A DNA stretch of 41,931 bases from Saprospiraceae bacterium. Its GTDB lineage: Bacteria; Bacteroidota; Bacteroidia; Chitinophagales; Saprospiraceae. The notes beneath the pieces are model-generated. The model was not told the DNA's origin and searched no databases. It was given only the letters and a program-made list of their open reading frames with translations. A program made the position numbers and the translations under genes. The DNA is taken from the NCBI GenBank assembly GCA_015490715.1, contig WFXH01000062.1, positions 1 through 41,931 on the forward strand, read 5' to 3'. Each line of letters begins with the position of its first letter. Position 1 is the stretch's first letter. Shown one piece after another: positions 19,293-26,989 of this stretch.

Positions 19293-19300
19293 TAACTTTG
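19293..19300 (+). promoter_or_regulatory. -7 element TAacTTTG for the UPF0173-parA-parB-mscS unit
   Basis: Exact TAnnTTTG match 29 nt upstream of the ATG at 19329. A TTTG at 19261-19264 is the only -33-like element nearby, and at 28 nt it is too far for standard spacing. Confidence 0.55.
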
Positions 19301-19328
19301 CGTAAAGAACGTATTAAAATCGCTCGTC

Positions 19329-20006
19329 ATGAAAATCACCTATTTGGGACATGCATCGCTACTCATTGAGACGCAAGGCAAGTGCATCGTCGTCGATCCC
19401 TTTATCAAGTCCAACCCGGCGGCTTCGAGCATAGACATCAAGAGTTTGAAGCCGGATTTTATCCTCATCACCCATGCGCACATGGATCACGTGGCCGATG
19501 TACAGGAGGTGGCTGTGGAGGGGACGAAGCTCATCGCCGTGTTTGAAATAGCCACGTACTTCGGCAATAGGGGAATCGATGCGATGGGCATGAATACGGG
19601 AGGTAAGGCCAAATTTGATTTTGGCACTTTAAAACTCGTCACGGCCCATCACTCCAGTGTCTTTCACGATGGTGTGCAGGGGGGCAATCCTGTGGGCTTT
19701 GTCCTTTGGAATGAGGAGGGATGTATTTACATAGCGGGCGACACCGCCTTGACACTCGATATGAAGCTCATACCCCAGATGTGTCCGCCGCTCGACCTGG
19801 CCATTTTGCCGATCGGAGACTACTTTACGATGGGTTATGAGGATGCGGCGTTGGCTGCAGAATTTGTGCAGTGCAAGCGCGTATTGGGATACCACTACGA
19901 TACTTTTCCTCCCATTAAGATTGACCATGCAAAGGCGAAGGCCTATTTTGAAGAGCGAGGGTTGGAGCTTGTGCTGTTGCCCATAGGTCAGAGCATTGAA
20001 GTATAG
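19329..20006 (+). CDS. UPF0173 family metal-dependent hydrolase
   Basis: This is a 225-aa single-domain metallo-beta-lactamase-fold protein. MKITYLGHASLLIE opens the fold, THAHMDHVAD supplies the metal-binding histidines, and GDTALTLDMKL, LPIGDYFTMG and LGYHYDTFP carry the remaining ligands. The pattern matches the UPF0173/YtkL family, whose substrate is unknown. Only 3 nt separate its stop codon from the parA start, so the genes are translated from one message; a functional link to segregation is not shown. Confidence 0.9.
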   Translation: MKITYLGHASLLIETQGKCIVVDPFIKSNPAASSIDIKSLKPDFILITHAHMDHVADVQEVAVEGTKLIAVFEIATYFGNRGIDAMGMNTGGKAKFDFGTLKLVTAHHSSVFHDGVQGGNPVGFVLWNEEGCIYIAGDTALTLDMKLIPQMCPPLDLAILPIGDYFTMGYEDAALAAEFVQCKRVLGYHYDTFPPIKIDHAKAKAYFEERGLELVLLPIGQSIEV

Positions 20007-20009
20007 TGT

Positions 20010-20798
20010 ATGGGGCACATTACGGCCATAGCCAATCAAAAGGGCGGTGTGGGCAAGACGACGACCGCCATCAACTTGAGTGCGGCACTTGCCATATTGG
20101 AATACCGCGTTTTGCTCATCGACTTAGACCCTCAGGCCAATGCCACTTCGGGGCTCGGCATTACACCATCGAGCGAAGCCAACATCTATAGATGTATCAG
20201 CGGTCAAAAACAGCTCACCGACATCCTCTGTTCGACCAATACGCCCAATTTGGACCTCGCCCCCTCACACATTGATCTGGTAGGTGCGGAGATTGAGCTA
20301 CCCGATGTGGAGGAGCGCGAATATCGACTAGCGCGACTGCTGGAGGATGTCCGCGAACGGTACGACTATATCTTTATCGACTGTTCGCCTTCGTTGGGCA
20401 TTCTCACGGTCAATGCCTTGACGGCAGCGGATCGGGTGCTCATCCCCATTCAGTGTGAAATCTTTGCTCTGGAAGGGCTTTCCAAGCTCTTTCACACCAT
20501 AGAGATTATTCGCAATGCGTATAATCCGCATCTGGAGGTGGATGGTGTATTGCTGTCGATGTACGACAAGCGCTTGCGATTGGCGAAGATGATTTCGGAG
20601 AAGATACGAAGTGGAGTGAAGGAGTACGTGTATGAAACCGTGATATATCGCAACTCGAAGATCACGGAGGCGCCATCCCTGGGACAGCCCGTACTGATGT
20701 ACGACGCCGCTTGTCGCGGGAGCGATAATTTCTTACAACTGGCGGGAGAATTTCTTCGACGAAACCCCGTCAAGTCAGCCACTATGGTATCCCAATAA
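20010..20798 (+). CDS. parA: ParA/Soj chromosome-partitioning ATPase
   Basis: ParA is an ATP-dependent DNA-binding switch that moves ParB-parS complexes and helps segregate replicated origins. The deviant Walker A box KGGVGKTT is at residues 11-18, followed by LLIDLDPQANAT and the Walker B-like YIFIDCSPSLG. The length of 262 aa is normal for chromosomal ParA. It starts 3 nt after the UPF0173 stop codon and is followed by parB after 33 nt, the conserved gene order. Confidence 0.95.
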   Translation: MGHITAIANQKGGVGKTTTAINLSAALAILEYRVLLIDLDPQANATSGLGITPSSEANIYRCISGQKQLTDILCSTNTPNLDLAPSHIDLVGAEIELPDVEEREYRLARLLEDVRERYDYIFIDCSPSLGILTVNALTAADRVLIPIQCEIFALEGLSKLFHTIEIIRNAYNPHLEVDGVLLSMYDKRLRLAKMISEKIRSGVKEYVYETVIYRNSKITEAPSLGQPVLMYDAACRGSDNFLQLAGEFLRRNPVKSATMVSQ

Positions 20799-20831
20799 CA
20801 TATCAACAGTACAATTTCATACGGACGAAAT

Positions 20832-21737
20832 ATGGCATCTAAGAAGAAGCAACTCGGTAAGGGCCTTGAGGCCATTTTTGAAAAGCTCGGGCAGCAAGAG
20901 GGTCGTGAAGGTGAAGTCAAACGGTCTAACGAAGGAACAGGGATAGTGTTTGTCGCACTGAGCGCTATCCGCACCAATCCCGACCAGCCGAGGAGGCACT
21001 TTAGCGAGGAGGAACTCGCAGAGCTCGCTGCTTCGATCAAGACGTACGGCGTCATTCAACCGATCACGGTTAAGAAAATCGACGGTGCCAGGGGCTATCA
21101 ACTTATCGCAGGGGAGCGACGCGTGCGCGCGGCGCGACTTGCAGGGCTGGAGAAAATACCGGCCTTTGTCCTGGACAGGGAGGAGCAAATCGGTGACCTG
21201 GAGCTCGCCTTGATCGAAAACATCCAGCGCGAAGATCTCAATCCCATTGAAATAGCACTGGCGTATCGCCAACTGATCGACGAACACGGTTATACTCAAG
21301 ACCAACTCTCCGAGCGCATAGGTAAAAAGCGCAGTACCATCACCAATTACTTGCGTCTGCTCCAGTTGCCCCCCGAAATACAGTGGAGTGTGGCACAGGG
21401 CGAACTCTCCATGGGCCATGCCCGGGTACTGGCCGGCATCAAAGACCCACAGCACCGGTCGCGCTTGTACGAACGGTGTCTGCAAGATCGACTATCGGTA
21501 CGAGAGCTTGAGAAGCTGGCCTCAAAGCAAAAGAAAAAAGAGCATAAAAAGAAACCGCAAAACGAGGCTATTGGACAAGCATCGGTACACTGGCAAGCGG
21601 TGGAACAAGACCTGTCGGAGCGCTTGGGTACACATGTACAGTTTCAACTCAACGCAAAGGGAGGGGGAAAGATCCTCATCCCGTTTCGCGATGTGGAACA
21701 CCTCAACGACATTCTCGATCGGATGCAGGGAGAATAA
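20832..21737 (+). CDS. parB: ParB/Spo0J chromosome-partitioning protein
   Basis: ParB binds parS sites near the origin, spreads on DNA and works with ParA. The N-terminus has LGKGLEAIFEK, typical of the ParA-interacting tail. The nuclease-like CTP-binding domain carries the GERRVRAARLAG box near residue 95 and ENIQREDLNPIEIA. A helix-turn-helix covers about 155-180 (TQDQLSERIGKKRSTITNYL). A Lys-rich linker precedes a short C-terminal dimerisation domain. No parS-like palindrome is visible in this window. Confidence 0.95.
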   Translation: MASKKKQLGKGLEAIFEKLGQQEGREGEVKRSNEGTGIVFVALSAIRTNPDQPRRHFSEEELAELAASIKTYGVIQPITVKKIDGARGYQLIAGERRVRAARLAGLEKIPAFVLDREEQIGDLELALIENIQREDLNPIEIALAYRQLIDEHGYTQDQLSERIGKKRSTITNYLRLLQLPPEIQWSVAQGELSMGHARVLAGIKDPQHRSRLYERCLQDRLSVRELEKLASKQKKKEHKKKPQNEAIGQASVHWQAVEQDLSERLGTHVQFQLNAKGGGKILIPFRDVEHLNDILDRMQGE

Positions 21738-21748
21738 TGATCGGCTAA

Positions 21749-23404
21749 ATGTGGGAGGTGATGAGACAGTGTCGATGGCGAACACGGTGTGGTGTGCGAT
21801 GGGTAGGGATGCTCTTTGCGTTTTTCTGCACTGTGGAATGGTCAATGGCACAGCAGCCTGCGTTGACACCTCGGCAATGCGTCGACAATCATCTGCACTA
21901 TTTACAGCCTGAAAATTATCGACCGGATTGGGCAGCACTTTCTTTTTACGGTGTGGATAGCAGTCGAAAGGTAGAGCTAGCCGTCAAGCTCAAGCGCGTT
22001 TGGGATGGGATGGGCATGTATGTGCCCGTGCATCGCATACCCAACGACAGTGCCTATCGGGATACGTCGACGGGGCGTGCCATGTACGTGATTTTTCCAG
22101 TACGCATGCCACAAGTATATGTTGAAAAGATCGGTCGGTATTGGTATTACTCTCCCGAGAGCTATAGTTACATCGACGAGGCGTATAGTGAGCTGTATCC
22201 CTTTGGGGCGGATGTGTTGATGCGTCTGTTTTCGGGATTTGGAGACCAGCGCGTATTTGGCCTTGCGGTGTGGCAGTATCTGGGCATGTCGACGATGCTC
22301 CTCCTGTCGTGGGTGCTGTATTTTCTATTGAAGGCCATCTTTCGGCGCTTAGTGATCTACCTGGCACATAAGGGATTTCGGTCGGAGGTGGATTTCCCCC
22401 TTCGTTTTCGCAAGGTGGCACGAGTGCTCAGCTTGTTGACGCTCGTCTTGCTCAACCGCTACGGCATGGCCCTGCTGTTACTGCCCATTGGACTGAGCTC
22501 TGTGCTGATCACGACTCTTGAGCTGGCAAAGATTCTTCTCATTGCACTACTCCTCTATCGTCTTTTGGACATTGTGTTTGCGTACGTACAGAAGCTCGCT
22601 TCGCGTACGGAGAGCAAGATGGATGATCAGGCATTGCCGTTGATCCGCCAACTGAGTGTGTTGGTGATAGTTATTGGAGCGCTTATTCAGGTATTGGTGT
22701 TGTTTGATGTCAATTTGACGGCCATCATTGCGGGCATTTCGATAGGTGGTCTTGCACTGGCTCTTGCGGCACAAGACACGGTCAAAAATTTCATAGGCTC
22801 GTTGATGATCTTCGCAGATAGACCGTTTCAGATCGGTGATTGGATAGAGATTGACGACAAGGCAGGAGTAGTGGAAGAGGTGGGCTTTCGCTCTACGCGC
22901 ATCAAGCAAAAAGACACCAGTATTATATCGATACCGAATGCGCTGATTTCGCAGAAGGCTTTAGTCAATAAGGGAGTGCGGGTGTATCGGCTCTTTGAGA
23001 CGACGATCGGATTGACGTACGACACTCCGCGCCACTATCTGGATGCCTACCTTCAAGGATTGCGTGCGATGGTGCGTGCACACCCTAAGTTGGCGGAGCA
23101 CTATTACATATACTTGCATCAGCTCGGGTCGTACTCGATCGACATTTTTTTCCGCGTGTATTTGCGTGCAGCCGATTACGAGGAAGAGCTTCGCATTCGG
23201 GAAGAGGTTATTTTTTTGATGATGAAGCTGGCGGAGGAGGTCGGTGTACGCTTTGCCTTTCCTTCGCAGACGATCTATGTCGAACAATTTCCCGGCCAGG
23301 GGGATTTGCTTCCCACATATGGAGAAAATGCGGAGCAGCTGCGACAAAAAGTGCGGTGTTTTGTCGAGCAGATGCAGAACCAATCGGGAGGGAAGAGGGT
23401 TTAA
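21749..23404 (+). CDS. MscS-family mechanosensitive channel with N-terminal periplasmic domain
   Basis: The protein (551 aa) opens with a basic, hydrophobic leader ending in SMAQQ, consistent with a signal peptide. A soluble region of about 140 residues follows, then several membrane helices (from about residue 170). The MscS core includes GGLALALAAQDTVKNFIGS near residue 334 and FADRPFQIGDWIEIDD, which mark the pore-lining helix and beta domain. A C-terminal cytoplasmic domain completes it. Such channels release solutes during osmotic downshock. Two in-frame ATG codons (21749 and 21761) are possible starts; the second gives a shorter leader. It begins 11 nt after parB, so it may be co-transcribed. 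Confidence 0.88.
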   Translation: MWEVMRQCRWRTRCGVRWVGMLFAFFCTVEWSMAQQPALTPRQCVDNHLHYLQPENYRPDWAALSFYGVDSSRKVELAVKLKRVWDGMGMYVPVHRIPNDSAYRDTSTGRAMYVIFPVRMPQVYVEKIGRYWYYSPESYSYIDEAYSELYPFGADVLMRLFSGFGDQRVFGLAVWQYLGMSTMLLLSWVLYFLLKAIFRRLVIYLAHKGFRSEVDFPLRFRKVARVLSLLTLVLLNRYGMALLLLPIGLSSVLITTLELAKILLIALLLYRLLDIVFAYVQKLASRTESKMDDQALPLIRQLSVLVIVIGALIQVLVLFDVNLTAIIAGISIGGLALALAAQDTVKNFIGSLMIFADRPFQIGDWIEIDDKAGVVEEVGFRSTRIKQKDTSIISIPNALISQKALVNKGVRVYRLFETTIGLTYDTPRHYLDAYLQGLRAMVRAHPKLAEHYYIYLHQLGSYSIDIFFRVYLRAADYEEELRIREEVIFLMMKLAEEVGVRFAFPSQTIYVEQFPGQGDLLPTYGENAEQLRQKVRCFVEQMQNQSGGKRV

Positions 23405-23416
23405 TTAGTTGGAAAT

Positions 23417-23445
23417 ATCAATAAAAAAATAGTCATTGATTTTTT
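23417..23445 (+). terminator. Weak AT-rich terminator-like hairpin after the mscS gene
   Basis: ATCAAT / ATTGAT arms (23417-23422 / 23435-23440) are followed by a T run to 23445. The 6-bp stem is AT-rich, so termination strength is doubtful. It overlaps the upstream promoter region of the tRNA gene. Confidence 0.35.
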
Positions 23446-23463
23446 AGGTACATGAAAAATCAC

Positions 23464-23471
23464 TATCTTTG
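23464..23471 (+). promoter_or_regulatory. -7 element TAtcTTTG of the tRNA-Glu gene
   Basis: Exact TAnnTTTG match 15 nt before the tRNA 5' end, implying transcription starts very close to the mature end. A TTG at 23436-23438 is 25 nt upstream, slightly beyond usual -33 spacing. Confidence 0.65.
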
Positions 23472-23486
23472 CAATCGCTTTTCGAA

Positions 23487-23558
23487 GGCCCGTTCGTCTA
23501 TCGGTTAGGACACCGGGTTTTCATCCCGGAAAGAGGGGTTCGATTCCCCTACGGGCTG
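23487..23558 (+). tRNA. tRNA-Glu (anticodon TTC)
   Basis: A complete cloverleaf can be drawn. The acceptor stem GGCCCGT pairs with ACGGGCT (last pair G-U). The anticodon stem CCGGG/CCCGG holds the loop TTTTCAT with anticodon TTC at 23520-23522. The T arm is AGGGG-TTCGATT-CCCCT. The CCA end is not encoded (GCA follows), so it must be added after transcription. Confidence 0.96.
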
Positions 23559-23726
23559 CAAACCTTTCCGAGTGGCGTGCACAAGCACGAGAGGAAGAAC
23601 AAATTCGCGTAACAACACCACGCTGAAACATTGAGCCGAAAAGCGAGGATGTACCAAGACGGGAAGGGACTGCTGTGTCTTGTACTACGGTAGAGACGTC
23701 AATGGCGTTTAGTTCAATACCTGGTG
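23559..23726 (+). other. Structured trailer between tRNA-Glu and its terminator
   Basis: This 168-nt stretch has no convincing ORF but can fold. CGTGC-ACAA-GCACG (23576-23589) is a perfect 5-bp hairpin. GTAC-c-AAGAC (23651-23660) pairs with GTCTTGTAC (23677-23685), giving a 9-bp stem with one bulge and a 16-nt loop. It lies between the tRNA and a strong terminator, so it is likely a transcribed trailer and might be processed into a small RNA. Confidence 0.4.
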
Positions 23727-23758
23727 AGAGCCGGTATGTGCCGGCTCTTGCTTTTTTT
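23727..23758 (+). terminator. Rho-independent terminator of the tRNA-Glu transcript
   Basis: Stem agagccgg / ccggctct (23727-23734 / 23741-23748) with a 6-nt loop, followed by seven T at 23752-23758. It ends 29 nt before the next start codon. Confidence 0.88.
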
Positions 23759-23787
23759 GTGTAATTTTCTACAAAAGTCGAATCTGC

Positions 23788-24804
23788 ATGTCGGTGCAGC
23801 GTTGGATGCTCCCCCCCGAAGTGCCGAAATACCCAGTTACGATTTCATACAGGGACACGATCGTGTCGATTGGCTCGTGTTTTTCGGAGCACATCGCACA
23901 CCATATGTCGGCACACAAGTGGAAGGTGTGCATCAATCCGTTTGGAATCTTATACAACCCCCTATCGGTAGGACGTGCGCTGCAACGCGTAGCTAAGTGT
24001 CGGCTATACGATGTATCCGAACTGGTCAGCGATGGAGAGCTGTGGCACAGCTGGGATCATCACGGGAGATTTTCACATCCAGACCCAGACGTGGTGGTGC
24101 GGCGCATCAATGCCGAGGTTGAGCGAGCACATCGCTACCTCAAGGAAGCGCGTTGGCTCTTCGTCACGTTGGGGACGGCCTACGTCTTCCAGCTCGAGTC
24201 CAATGGCACGGTGGTAGCCAATTGCCATAAATTTCCCTCCCATTATTTCCGACGTCGAAGATTGCGCGTGTCGGAGTGCGTTGACGCATTGAGTGAAGCT
24301 CTGAGGGCGGTGCGACAGCTCAATCCTGCAGTACAGGTCTTGCTGACCGTTAGTCCTGTGCGCCACGTGCGCGACGGCCTGATCGCCAATACGCGTTCGA
24401 AGAGTGTGCTGCACCTGGCTGTAGAGGAAATCGTTGAGCGCAAGGAGGGTGTGTATTACTTTCCCGCCTATGAATTGCTCATCGATGTGTTGCGCGATTA
24501 TCGATTTTACGAAAGCGATCGTGTGCATCCCTCGCGTGAGGCGATCGAATACATCTGGCAACAAATGCACGACCACCTTTTGGATGAATCCACGCGGGAG
24601 GTGTATGCGGAAGTTCATAAAATACGGATGGCACTGGAGCATCGGCCTTTACACCCCGATACGGCGAGCTATCGTCGGTTTGTAGGTTCGCTGTTGCGTC
24701 AAATGGAGTTGGTTGAACAGAAGTGGGGTATTGACTTTTCGGAAGAAAAGGCTTTGTACAATGTCCATCAAGTCGATACAGAGGGTAAAGAGGGAGCTAA
24801 ATAA
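23788..24804 (+). CDS. GSCFA domain-containing protein
   Basis: The 338-aa protein has the family-defining IGSCFSEHIAHHM at residues 28-40 and the conserved INPFGILYNP shortly after. A C-terminal YESDRVHPS-type segment resembles the Asp-x-x-His block of SGNH hydrolases, to which GSCFA proteins are related. The Ser-containing GSC motif and this Asp/His pair suggest an esterase or acyl-hydrolase-type active site, but no substrate is known. It shows no signal peptide, so it is probably cytoplasmic. It lies between the tRNA terminator and metG; the first ATG after the terminator was taken as start. Confidence 0.88.
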   Translation: MSVQRWMLPPEVPKYPVTISYRDTIVSIGSCFSEHIAHHMSAHKWKVCINPFGILYNPLSVGRALQRVAKCRLYDVSELVSDGELWHSWDHHGRFSHPDPDVVVRRINAEVERAHRYLKEARWLFVTLGTAYVFQLESNGTVVANCHKFPSHYFRRRRLRVSECVDALSEALRAVRQLNPAVQVLLTVSPVRHVRDGLIANTRSKSVLHLAVEEIVERKEGVYYFPAYELLIDVLRDYRFYESDRVHPSREAIEYIWQQMHDHLLDESTREVYAEVHKIRMALEHRPLHPDTASYRRFVGSLLRQMELVEQKWGIDFSEEKALYNVHQVDTEGKEGAK

Positions 24805-24810
24805 AAGTAC

Positions 24811-24818
24811 TAAATTTG
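24811..24818 (+). promoter_or_regulatory. -7 element TAaaTTTG of metG
   Basis: Exact TAnnTTTG match directly after the GSCFA stop codon and 17 nt before the metG ATG, implying a very short leader. No -33 match was seen. Confidence 0.5.
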
Positions 24819-24835
24819 TGCTCTAATTTCTGGGG

Positions 24836-26989
24836 ATGGTCAATCCAAAGAGATATCTGGTGACGGCGGCGCTGCCCTATGCAAACGGGCCATTACATAT
24901 TGGCCACCTCGCCGGATGTTATCTTCCTGCGGACATCTACGTTCGCTTCAGACGCTTAGAGGGGGAAGAGGTATTGTTTATCTGCGGCTCCGACGAGCAC
25001 GGTGCGGCCATTACCTTGCGCGCAATGAAGGAAGGGATTTCCCCACGCACCTTGGTCGACCGCTATCATCGGCTGTTTCAAGAGACTTTTTCGGGCGTCG
25101 ACATTGGTTTTGATTACTATTTTCGAACTTCTCATGAGCTGCACCATCAAGTGGCGCGCGATTTTTTTTTGAAGTTGTATAAAAAGGGGGAGTTTGTCGA
25201 AAAGCACACCGAACAATTTTACGACGAAAAGGCCGGCATTTTCTTAGCCGATAGATATATCAAGGGCACCTGTCCTGAGTGCGGATATCCAGAGGCGTAT
25301 GGGGATCAGTGTGAGAAATGTGGGACCTCACTGAGCCCTACGGAATTGATTCATCCCGTATCGACGTTAACGGGTACGACACCCGTGTTGAAGACGACTA
25401 AACACTGGTTTTTCCCCTTGCAAAAGCACGAAAGCTGGCTGCGGAAGTGGATTGAAGATGGTGTTTTGGAGGGGCAGCAGCACCACTGGCCCGAGCAGTG
25501 GCGGACCCATGTAATCGGCCAATGCCGAAGCTGGTTGGACGGCGGTCTGCGCGAACGCGCGATGACGCGCGATCTCGATTGGGGCGTGGAGGTGCCCGAA
25601 GAGGTGCCGGGAAGCGCAGGTAAAAAGCTGTACGTATGGATGGATGCCCCCATTGGCTATATTTCCGCCACGCAGAAATGGGCAGAAGAGCGCGGCGCAG
25701 ATTGGAAAAAGTGGTGGCAAGATGAAGAGACGGCGCTGATACATTTTATCGGCAAGGACAATATCGTCTTTCACTGCATTATTTTTCCGGCCCTATTGCA
25801 TGCCCATGGAGATTATATTCTGCCGTACAATGTACCGGCCAATCAGTTTTTAAATTTCGAAGGCGATAAAATCTCCACTTCGCGGGGATGGGCGGTATGG
25901 GTGCATGAGTTTATACAAGAAATGCCCGACCGCATCGACGAGCTGCGATTTTATTTGAGTAAAATCATGCCCGAGCACAAAGACAGCGAATTTCAGTGGT
26001 CGGGCTTTATGGAGGCTGTCAACAGTGACTTAGTCAACAATCTTGGTAATTTTATCCATCGGGTCATCCATCTGACGCATCGGCTTTTTGAGGGCAAAGT
26101 GCCTCCGTATGATGAGGAGGTGGCCATTACGGCCTCGCGCAATCCCGACGAGCTGTCGTTTTGGGATAGCGAGGTGCTCGATCTGTTTGACCTTGCCGAT
26201 GAAGTGCGTCAGCAAATACACGCCTTCGAGTTTCGCAAGGCGCTCCAGGGTATTCTTGAAATCGCGGCGCGAGGCAATCAGTTGCTGCAGTTTAATGCCC
26301 CGTGGGAGTTGATTAAGAAAAATCGCGTGGCAGCCGAAACTGTTGTCCACCTCGGTTTGATTTACGTCGATGTGCTGGGGCTATTGGTGCATCCCTATAT
26401 GCCTCGGACAGCTGCCAAGATACGCGCGCTATTGAATAAAGAAGCCATACGCGAAGCAGGCGAATTAAAGGAAGCCTTTGAAATTCTGGCTTCGCTCGAG
26501 AGGAGCCTGTTGGTGCCTGGGTCAACTGTCCATCCTCCCGAGCGGCTTTTCCGCAAGGTAGAAGAAGCCGAAATCCAGTCCCAAAGAGAGAAGCTCCATC
26601 GCTTGCTATCGAAGGCCGATAAGCCGAAAGAGGCAAAATCATCTAAACCTGTAGAGACCATGCCCACAATCGAGTTTGAGGATTTCAGTCGTATGGATCT
26701 GCGGGTGGGCACCGTATTGCGTGCCGAGAGGATCAAAGGAGCAGACAAGCTCTTGCGTCTCGAGGTGGACTTGGGCAGCGAGCAACGCCAAATTGTGGCT
26801 GGTGTCGCCCAGCAGTATAGCCCCGAAGAGCTTGTTGGCAAAAAAGTGGTCGTGGTGGCCAATTTAAAGCCTAAGAAACTGCGCGGAGTCGAAAGTCAAG
26901 GCATGGTGCTCATGGCCGAAGATCGTGGCGGAAGGCTTCACCTCGTCGCTCCACCCGACGAATGTGAAGACGGCGCCAAAGTGCGTTAG
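24836..26989 (+). CDS. metG: Methionyl-tRNA synthetase with C-terminal tRNA-binding domain
   Basis: Charges tRNA-Met for initiation and elongation. The class I signature is HIGH at residues 21-24 (PYANGPLHIGHLAG), with KISTS near residue 344 as the second ATP-binding motif. A zinc-knuckle insertion with four cysteines (CPECG ... CEKCG) lies near residues 143-160. An anticodon-binding helical domain follows, then a Trbp111/EMAP-II-type OB fold from about residue 614 (FSRMDLRVGTVLRAE, GVESQGMVLMAED) that helps bind tRNA and dimerise. The length of 717 aa is normal for the long form. The stop codon overlaps that of the convergent asnS. Confidence 0.97.
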   Translation: MVNPKRYLVTAALPYANGPLHIGHLAGCYLPADIYVRFRRLEGEEVLFICGSDEHGAAITLRAMKEGISPRTLVDRYHRLFQETFSGVDIGFDYYFRTSHELHHQVARDFFLKLYKKGEFVEKHTEQFYDEKAGIFLADRYIKGTCPECGYPEAYGDQCEKCGTSLSPTELIHPVSTLTGTTPVLKTTKHWFFPLQKHESWLRKWIEDGVLEGQQHHWPEQWRTHVIGQCRSWLDGGLRERAMTRDLDWGVEVPEEVPGSAGKKLYVWMDAPIGYISATQKWAEERGADWKKWWQDEETALIHFIGKDNIVFHCIIFPALLHAHGDYILPYNVPANQFLNFEGDKISTSRGWAVWVHEFIQEMPDRIDELRFYLSKIMPEHKDSEFQWSGFMEAVNSDLVNNLGNFIHRVIHLTHRLFEGKVPPYDEEVAITASRNPDELSFWDSEVLDLFDLADEVRQQIHAFEFRKALQGILEIAARGNQLLQFNAPWELIKKNRVAAETVVHLGLIYVDVLGLLVHPYMPRTAAKIRALLNKEAIREAGELKEAFEILASLERSLLVPGSTVHPPERLFRKVEEAEIQSQREKLHRLLSKADKPKEAKSSKPVETMPTIEFEDFSRMDLRVGTVLRAERIKGADKLLRLEVDLGSEQRQIVAGVAQQYSPEELVGKKVVVVANLKPKKLRGVESQGMVLMAEDRGGRLHLVAPPDECEDGAKVR

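Noticed and set aside
19329-23404. parS site near parAB
   Set aside because: No palindrome resembling the TGTTTCACGTGAAACA type was found; the few CACGTG cores (for example near 19487 and 24364) lack matching flanks.
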